From Paracoccaceae bacterium (GTDB lineage: Bacteria > Pseudomonadota > Alphaproteobacteria > Rhodobacterales > Rhodobacteraceae), in contig SKKS01000056.1 of the NCBI GenBank assembly GCA_007123625.1, positions 1 through 10,641 of the forward strand: a stretch of DNA of 10,641 bases. The letters run 5' to 3'. Shown here in pieces: positions 6,686-10,641 of this stretch. The stretch's first letter is position 1. Each line of letters starts with the position of its first letter. Below the pieces are notes generated by a model. That model was not told the origin of the DNA. It ran no database searches and was given only the letters and a program-made list of their open reading frames with translations. Made by a program: the position numbers and the translations under genes.

Positions 6686-7350
6686 TCAGGCACCATATTA
6701 CCGATGAATTGCTCATGGCCTATTCCGCCGGGACATTGCCCGAGGCGTTCAGCCTTGTCGTGGCCACGCATGTGTCACTTTGCGACGAGTGCCGCGCCCG
6801 GCTGGAAAGCTATGATGCCGTCGGTGGCGCGTTGCTGGAAAAGATGGACGGTGCGATCGACCTTTCCGCCGGATCGCTGGATGCCACGCTTGCGCGGATC
6901 GCCGCGTGGAAGGACGCGCAGGACAGGCCCGCCTCGGCCATAACCCAGGCCCTTGCACCAGAAGAACAGCCAGTGTTCCCGGCGCCGCTGCGCGACTATG
7001 TGGGCGGGGATCCGGCTGCGGTTCGCTGGCGCCCCGTCGGCGGTGGCGTGCGCCAGGCAGTGCTGCCCACGTCCCGCGAAGCTTCGGTGCGCTTGTTGTA
7101 CATCCCCGCCGGAACAGCGGTGCCCGACCATGGTCATCGCGGCACCGAGCTGACGCTGGTGCTGCAGGGGGCGTTCCGGGACGAGCACGACCGATTTGGC
7201 GCCGGGGACATCGAGATCGCGACCGAGGTAACCCAGCACACGCCGGTGGCGGAACCCGGGCCGGATTGCATCTGTCTGGCGGCGACCGACGCGCCGTTGC
7301 GGTTCAGCGGATGGTTGCCGCGACTGGCGCAGCCGTTCTTGCGCATTTGA
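6682..7350 (+). CDS. chrR: ChrR family zinc-binding cupin anti-sigma factor
   Basis: This 222-residue anti-sigma factor holds RpoE inactive until singlet oxygen or related stress. The N-terminal zinc anti-sigma domain has H5, H30, C34 and C37 (in ATHVSLCDEC), the equivalents of R. sphaeroides ChrR H6, H31, C35 and C38. The C-terminal cupin domain has H150, H152, E156 and H186, a constant nine-residue shift from ChrR H141, H143, E147 and H177. C196 and C198 (DCICLA) match its C187 and C189. All metal ligands that I know are therefore kept, which suggests a working sensor. An acidic, alanine-rich linker (about 75-100) joins the domains. It is translationally coupled to rpoE by ATGA. Confidence 0.93.
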   Translation: MIRHHITDELLMAYSAGTLPEAFSLVVATHVSLCDECRARLESYDAVGGALLEKMDGAIDLSAGSLDATLARIAAWKDAQDRPASAITQALAPEEQPVFPAPLRDYVGGDPAAVRWRPVGGGVRQAVLPTSREASVRLLYIPAGTAVPDHGHRGTELTLVLQGAFRDEHDRFGAGDIEIATEVTQHTPVAEPGPDCICLAATDAPLRFSGWLPRLAQPFLRI

Positions 7351-7362
7351 GATATCCCAAGG

Positions 7363-7400
7363 CTACGGACGCCGCGCGCCCGGTAACTGGGCGTCCGTAG
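7363..7400 (+). terminator. Hairpin after chrR
   Basis: A perfect 10-bp inverted repeat has arms CTACGGACGC (7363-7372) and GCGTCCGTAG (7391-7400) around an 18-base loop that itself contains GCCCGG...CTGGGC. It starts 12 bases after the chrR stop. No T-tract follows, so it may act as a weak terminator or as a 3' stability structure. The ATATCCC before it echoes the lead of the 712-766 element. Confidence 0.55.
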
Positions 7401-7425
7401 TCGCACCGCGCCGGAGCCTGCGAAG

Positions 7426-7474
7426 AAGCCCCCTGCGCGGCGTGGCCCCTCATGCTAACGTCGCACGGGGGCTT
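7426..7474 (-). terminator. Hairpin after mutL
   Basis: Arms AAGCCCCC (7426-7433) and GGGGGCTT (7467-7474) are extended inward by TGCG/CGCA with one bulged base, closing a 24-base loop. Read on the minus strand it lies 38 bases after the mutL stop and is followed by CTTCTTC, a partly T-rich tail. It fits a mutL terminator. The plus-strand side could also stop readthrough from chrR. Confidence 0.5.
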
Positions 7475-7511
7475 GGGCGTTCATCTGGGGCTGCGCGGCA
7501 GACAGGACGGC

Positions 7512-9413
7512 CTATCGGCGTCCGAACAGGCGTTCGATGTCGGAAAGCTGCAATTCAACCCAGGTCGGACGCCCGTGGTTGCACTGGCCCGAATGGGGGG
7601 TGGCTTCGATCTCGCGCAGGAGTGCGTTCATTTCATCGAGCCTGAGCGCGCGGCCGGCGCGGACCGATCCATGACAGGCCATGCGCGACAGCACTGCGTC
7701 GATGCGCGCTTCCAAAGCGGCTGTGTCCGCGCAGTCGCGCAGTTCATCGGCCACATCGGCCAACAGCGCCTTTGCATCCACGGCACCAAGTATCGCGGGG
7801 GTTTCTCGGACCGCCACGGCGCCCGCACCGAAGGGTTCCACTACCAGCCCCAGCGCGGCCAGCACGTCGGCGTGTTCGGCCACCTGCGCGGCATTTTCGG
7901 GCGGCAGGTCCACGATTTCGGGGATCAGCAGCGCCTGCGACGCCACGCCGTTGGCGGCGCGCGCGGCCTTCATCCGTTCATAGACCAGCCGCTCGTGCGC
8001 GGCGTGCTGGTCGACCAGCACCACGCCGCGCGTGGTCTGCGCCACGATATAGGTGCCGTGCAACTGTGCCCGCGCTGCGCCCAGCGGAAAGGTCTCTGAT
8101 CCCGTGTCACGCGCGGGCTCCGTGCCCGTAGCGGCCCCCGTGCCGCCACCCGGGGCGGCGTCGAACAGCGCCGGGTCGCGCGAATCGGCCGCCGCGCCGC
8201 GCCACTGGGTTTGTGCGGCCTCCTGGAATCCATGTGGGGCCTGTGCAGCGTGGCTGGCGCCCAGCGCGCTGGCGCCGGGGCGGTGGGGCAGGTTGCGAAG
8301 GTAAGGCGCGGGCGCCGCGCCTTCGGGCCGGAACGCCCCCAGCGCGGCCCCGGCCACGGTGGTCGCGGTGCGATGGCCGGCCCCCGCCAGTGCGTGGCGC
8401 AGCGCACCGATGACGAAGCCGCGCACGGTTCCCGGGTCGCGAAAGCGCACTTCAGTCTTGGCGGGGTGAACGTTCACGTCCACCAACTCCGGCAGGCAGG
8501 TCAGGTAAAGCGCGACCGCCGGATGTCGGTCGCGCGGCAGCAGGTCCGAATACGCCGCCCGCAGCGCCCCCAGCAGCAGCTTGTCGCGCACGGGGCGGCG
8601 GTTCACGAACGCATGCAAAGCCACCGCCGCGCCGCGCGAATAGGTCGGCAGCGCCGCCTGTCCCGCCAGTGCCAGCCCGTCGCGCGCGGCGTCGATGGTG
8701 ATGGCGTTCTCGGCAAAGTCGCGGCCCATCACCTGCGCCAGCCGAGCGGCCTGCGCCTGCGGCTCGGGGCCATCCGCGGGATCCACGCGAAAAAGTACCC
8801 TGTCGGCCCCTTCCGAGACATCGCGCAGGGTGAAGCCCGCCTGCGGTTCGGCCATGGCGAGGCGGCGCACCACCTCGGCGATGGCCTGTGCCTCGGCCCG
8901 GTCGGTGCGCATGAATTTCAGCCGTGCGGGTGTTGCGTGAAACAGATCGCGTAGTTCGACGATGGTGCCACGACCCAGCGCTGCGGGGCGCACCTGGCCT
9001 GTCTTGCCCGCGCTCACGGTGATCTGCGCGGCCTCGGGCGCGCCGGTCGCGCGCGAGGTGACACTCAGCCGTCCCACGGCCCCCAGGCTGGCCAGCGCCT
9101 CGCCCCGGAAACCGAAACTGCGGATGTTCACCAGATCCGAGCCATCGATCTTGGACGTGGCGTGCCGCGCGACCGCAAGCGCCAGGTCGTCGGGCCAGAT
9201 GCCATGCCCGTCGTCGCTGACCCGGATCAGCGCCTTGCCGCCTTCGGCATAGGCGACCTCGATCCGCCGTGCGCCGGCGTCCAGCGCGTTCTCCACCAGT
9301 TCCTTGACCGCCGATGCCGGGCGCTCCACCACTTCGCCCGCGGCGATGCGGTTGACCGCGCCTTCGTCCAGCGCATGAATGCGGGGGCGGATGTTGGGGT
9401 CGTGATGCGTCAT
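7512..9413 (-). CDS. mutL: DNA mismatch repair endonuclease MutL
   Basis: This 633-residue protein links MutS mismatch recognition to strand incision. The N-terminal GHKL ATPase carries NRIAAGEVVERPASAVKELV with E38 and N42, DDGHGI (67-72) and FGFRGEAL (100-107). A long low-complexity linker, rich in Ala, Gly and Pro (about 340-440), follows. The C-terminal domain has the endonuclease motif DQHAAHERLVYE (468-479, DQHAx2Ex4E), ACHGS with C580-H581, and CNHGRP with C611 and H613. It therefore nicks DNA itself and need not rely on MutH. The frame stays open upstream to 9584, into the tRNA gene. ATG 9413 is chosen since RPRIHALDEGAVNRIAAGE follows almost at once, as in other MutL proteins. The ribosome binding site is weak (GGGTAG). 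Confidence 0.95.
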   Translation of the reverse strand: MTHHDPNIRPRIHALDEGAVNRIAAGEVVERPASAVKELVENALDAGARRIEVAYAEGGKALIRVSDDGHGIWPDDLALAVARHATSKIDGSDLVNIRSFGFRGEALASLGAVGRLSVTSRATGAPEAAQITVSAGKTGQVRPAALGRGTIVELRDLFHATPARLKFMRTDRAEAQAIAEVVRRLAMAEPQAGFTLRDVSEGADRVLFRVDPADGPEPQAQAARLAQVMGRDFAENAITIDAARDGLALAGQAALPTYSRGAAVALHAFVNRRPVRDKLLLGALRAAYSDLLPRDRHPAVALYLTCLPELVDVNVHPAKTEVRFRDPGTVRGFVIGALRHALAGAGHRTATTVAGAALGAFRPEGAAPAPYLRNLPHRPGASALGASHAAQAPHGFQEAAQTQWRGAAADSRDPALFDAAPGGGTGAATGTEPARDTGSETFPLGAARAQLHGTYIVAQTTRGVVLVDQHAAHERLVYERMKAARAANGVASQALLIPEIVDLPPENAAQVAEHADVLAALGLVVEPFGAGAVAVRETPAILGAVDAKALLADVADELRDCADTAALEARIDAVLSRMACHGSVRAGRALRLDEMNALLREIEATPHSGQCNHGRPTWVELQLSDIERLFGRR

Positions 9414-9506
9414 GCCACTACCCGTAGCATGGGCGCAGGGGCGCGGGCAATGATTCTGCCCCTCGCGGGGGGCGCGGGTGCGCGCAGTGCCTGGCGCGGT
9501 GGCGCC

Positions 9507-9535
9507 TTGACGTGACGCGCGCGCGGCGTTACCTC
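9507..9535 (+). promoter_or_regulatory. Promoter of tRNA-Gly
   Basis: TTGACG (9507-9512) and TACCTC (9530-9535) are spaced by 17 bases. The -35 is near consensus and the -10 is weak. The predicted start point at about 9541 lies a few bases before the mature tRNA 5' end, as is common for alphaproteobacterial tRNA genes. Confidence 0.55.
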
Positions 9536-9547
9536 TGCATCCGAGCG

Positions 9548-9621
9548 GCGGGTATGGTGTAATGGTAGCGCCCCAGCCTTCCAAGCTGGTCGTGCGGGTT
9601 CGATTCCCGCTACCCGCTCCA
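9548..9621 (+). tRNA. tRNA-Gly (anticodon UCC)
   Basis: All arms can be folded. The acceptor stem is GCGGGTA (9548-9554) with TACCCGC (9611-9617). The anticodon stem is CCAGC/GCTGG (9573-9577, 9585-9589) around the loop CTTCCAA with anticodon TCC (9580-9582). The T arm is GCGGG/CCCGC around TTCGATT. The discriminator is T, normal for bacterial glycine tRNA, and CCA is encoded (9619-9621). It reads GGA codons and possibly GGG by wobble. No terminator with a T-tract follows. The DNA directly behind is gene-poor and atypical, so its 3' end may have served as an integration site. Confidence 0.95.
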
Positions 9622-9740
9622 ATTTTACATGTAAGTGCATGAAGTTAAATGGTTTTACGTAAGTCAGGCAGGTTTACCCTCTTGAATACCCATCATCGAA
9701 AACGCCTGTTTCATGCTACTTTCGGAAACCTTGTGTAGCA

Positions 9741-9781
9741 CGCAACAAACATGTCCCATTTCGCGCAACGAACATGTCCCA
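9741..9781. repeat. 18-bp direct repeat, transposon-end-like
   Basis: CGCAACAAACATGTCCCA (9741-9758) and CGCAACGAACATGTCCCA (9764-9781) match in 17 of 18 bases with a 23-bp period. Read on the minus strand the pair begins TGGGACATGTT, twice. Repeated motifs of this kind are found at the ends of some IS481-like elements, where the transposase binds. That identity is from memory and unproven. No intact transposase lies beside it. Confidence 0.5.
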
Positions 9782-9988
9782 GAACTGAACAAAAAGCGAT
9801 GCGCTTTCGGCATGCCTCCTGCCGGTAGGGGCGCTGAACAGAAGCTACATGGGCAAGAGGCAGATGTCATCAAGCGGGCGATTGGCGGTCACGAAAACCT
9901 CGTCGGCTTGTTCGGAATCTGGTTTGGTTCACGCCGTTCGGCAGGAAATGCCCGCAATTCCGACAGGTTACCTTTTCCCAGACTCGCG

Positions 9989-10016
9989 CAATCATGAAAT
10001 GCTGATTTCATGATTG
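9989..10016. promoter_or_regulatory. Perfect 12-bp inverted repeat, candidate operator
   Basis: Arms CAATCATGAAAT (9989-10000) and ATTTCATGATTG (10005-10016) are fully complementary around GCTG. The right arm ends on the first G of the GGAG ribosome binding site (10016-10019) of the ribbon-helix-helix gene. This placement suits autorepression by that protein, since such proteins bind short inverted repeats. An RNA hairpin masking the binding site is an alternative. Confidence 0.5.
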
Positions 10017-10027
10017 GAGCATGAGCC

Positions 10028-10324
10028 ATGCCATCGCAGCGAAAAGATAAACCTGACTCGGACGAAGTCCCCCTGTAGGTGACCGTGCCGCGACGCGTAA
10101 AGCACGCATTGGACATGAAAGCAGCCGAGGATGGCCGGACGAAACGCTCCATCGTCTTGGACGCTCTCCGGGGTGCTGGTTTCGACATAACTGATGAAGA
10201 GGTCACTGGGCGACGAGGGGGCGTGAATGATGGACAGCACTACTGCGGCGACAGACCGCGGCGGCGGTGTCAGCAAATCGTGCTTGTTCGTTCTTTGTTC
10301 TTTCGCGCCAGTGAGGTATGCTGA
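10028..10324 (+). pseudogene. Ribbon-helix-helix (CopG-like) protein gene with in-frame amber codon
   Basis: ATG 10028 has GGAG eight bases upstream and reads MPSQRKDKPDSDEVPL. TAG at codon 17 (10076-10078) then stops it, and the same frame continues VTVPRRVKHALDMKAAEDG, then RTKRSIVLDALRGAGFDITDEE. The join looks like one ribbon-helix-helix fold: a beta strand around VPL-x-VTVP, helix A, then helix B. Such small DNA-binding proteins occur beside plasmid partition ATPases and in antitoxins. TAG is one C-to-T change from CAG (Gln), which fits the strand. Restart at GTG 10079 would lose half the strand. The last roughly 20 codons (to 10324) probably belong to the insertion element. No partner ATPase or toxin is seen. 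Confidence 0.5.
10286..10322 (+). promoter_or_regulatory. LexA-type box overlapping a transposase promoter
   Basis: GTTC (10286-10289), seven bases, then GTTC (10297-10300) is a perfect alphaproteobacterial LexA consensus. Its right half overlaps a -35 element TTGTTC (10295-10300), and 16 bases later comes the -10 element TATGCT (10317-10322). LexA bound here would block RNA polymerase, so transposase expression could be induced by DNA damage (inference). Confidence 0.5.
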
Positions 10325-10351
10325 GCCTTCCGAGGCCCCAGGAGACCCGCC

Positions 10352-10641
10352 ATGCCCCGCTTCGATCCGACCGAATTCGGCCGCCTGCTTGCCCGCCTGA
10401 CCCCGCAGGAGCTGCGCCAGGCCGAGGGCCTCGTTGCCGAGGCGCGCAAGCGTGCCGAGGCTGTTCTGGAGATCGACGCGCGGGCCGATTCTGGCGGCCC
10501 TGCAGCGTCCTGCCCGCGCTGTGGGGGCGATGCGCGCACCCGGTGGGGGCGGACCAGAACGGGCGCACAATGATGGCACTGCTCGGGGTGCGGGGCAACC
10601 TGGTCGGGCCGCAGCGGCACGCCGCTGGCTCGGGTTCACCA
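10352..10641 (+). pseudogene. IS1595-family transposase, N-terminal part with in-frame TGA
   Basis: The frame begins MPRFDPTEFGRLLARLTPQE at ATG 10352, with AGGAG at 10339-10343, eight bases upstream. It carries the first half of a zinc ribbon, C54-P-R-C57, and meets TGA at codon 74 (10571-10573). The same frame resumes with WHCSGCGATWSGRSGTPLARVH, giving the second pair C77 and C80 and the TPLAR(V/L)H signature of IS1595-like transposases. TGA is one C-to-T change from CGA (Arg), which suits the QRWHC context. The gene is thus probably inactive unless the stop is read through. The catalytic domain lies beyond the window end. Confidence 0.7.

Larger units (their letters stand above)
9622..10027. 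other. Gene-poor stretch behind the tRNA, no supported gene
   Basis: I find no coding region here with family features or a convincing start. It has lower GC at its left end, two palindromes TTACATGTAA (9625-9634) and TTACGTAA (9655-9662) set in similar flanks, a direct repeat at 9741-9781 and a 12-bp inverted repeat at 9989-10016. A minus-strand 16-codon reading frame (9714-9664, MKQAFSMMGIQEGKPA) begins 27 bases past the repeats. It may be the truncated start of a transposase, but I cannot confirm this. Confidence 0.5.
10262..10641 (+). mobile_element. IS1595-type insertion sequence, left part, runs off the window
   Basis: The transposase start at 10352 and its promoter region show an insertion element entering from the right. 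The left end is not certain. I place it near 10262 because the sequence before it still belongs to the broken ribbon-helix-helix gene. The right end and its inverted repeat lie outside the window. Confidence 0.4.

Noticed and set aside
7401..7511. Possible small RNA between chrR and mutL
   Set aside because: The structure is explained by the two terminator-like hairpins. No promoter or known RNA signature is seen.
9414..9584. Longer mutL frame reaching into the tRNA gene
   Set aside because: The extra 57 residues are low-complexity, overlap tRNA-Gly on the other strand and precede the conserved MutL start.
9713..9997. Plus-strand 94-codon frame over the direct repeats
   Set aside because: It spans the repeats and part of the dyad, lacks a ribosome binding site and shows no family motif.

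Overview
The window looks like the chromosome of a Rhodobacteraceae-type alphaproteobacterium. It is GC-rich, with tightly packed genes that often overlap by ATGA. It carries an RpoE-ChrR pair of the Rhodobacter sphaeroides type, an MmcB protein, a DUF3775 protein and an endonuclease-type MutL. The genus cannot be fixed from the sequence alone.

Left part (1-1204): mmcB, a probable SOS-controlled DNA repair gene, lies on the plus strand. A near-match to the alphaproteobacterial LexA box sits directly before its start. It converges on a minus-strand DUF3775 gene, with a double-hairpin element between them. The first 176 bases hold no gene I can support.

Centre (1205-7350): this is the functional core. 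A minus-strand operon of five tightly coupled genes reads, in transcription order, FAD-dependent amine-oxidase-like protein, DUF1365, MelB-like MFS transporter, DUF3833, short-chain dehydrogenase. Divergent from it is rpoE-chrR, an ECF sigma factor with its zinc-binding cupin anti-sigma factor. The rpoE promoter matches the RpoE consensus as I recall it (TGATCC-N18-TAA). A related sequence with identical spacing faces the operon. The set corresponds to the singlet-oxygen response locus of R. sphaeroides, whose FAD protein and DUF1365 protein are linked to furan fatty acid formation on phospholipids. The methyltransferase that starts that pathway is not in the window.

Right part (7351-9621): two hairpins separate chrR from a convergent full-length mutL. 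A tRNA-Gly(UCC) gene with its own promoter and an encoded CCA end follows.

Far right (9622-10641): the character changes directly behind the tRNA. This stretch is gene-poor and looks like accessory DNA in decay. It holds an 18-bp direct repeat resembling a transposon end, a perfect 12-bp inverted repeat just before a ribbon-helix-helix gene broken by an amber codon, and the start of an IS1595-type transposase that also carries an in-frame stop. A perfect LexA-type box lies in the transposase promoter region. Both stops are one C-to-T change from the expected codon. The tRNA 3' end is therefore a candidate boundary of an integrated element.
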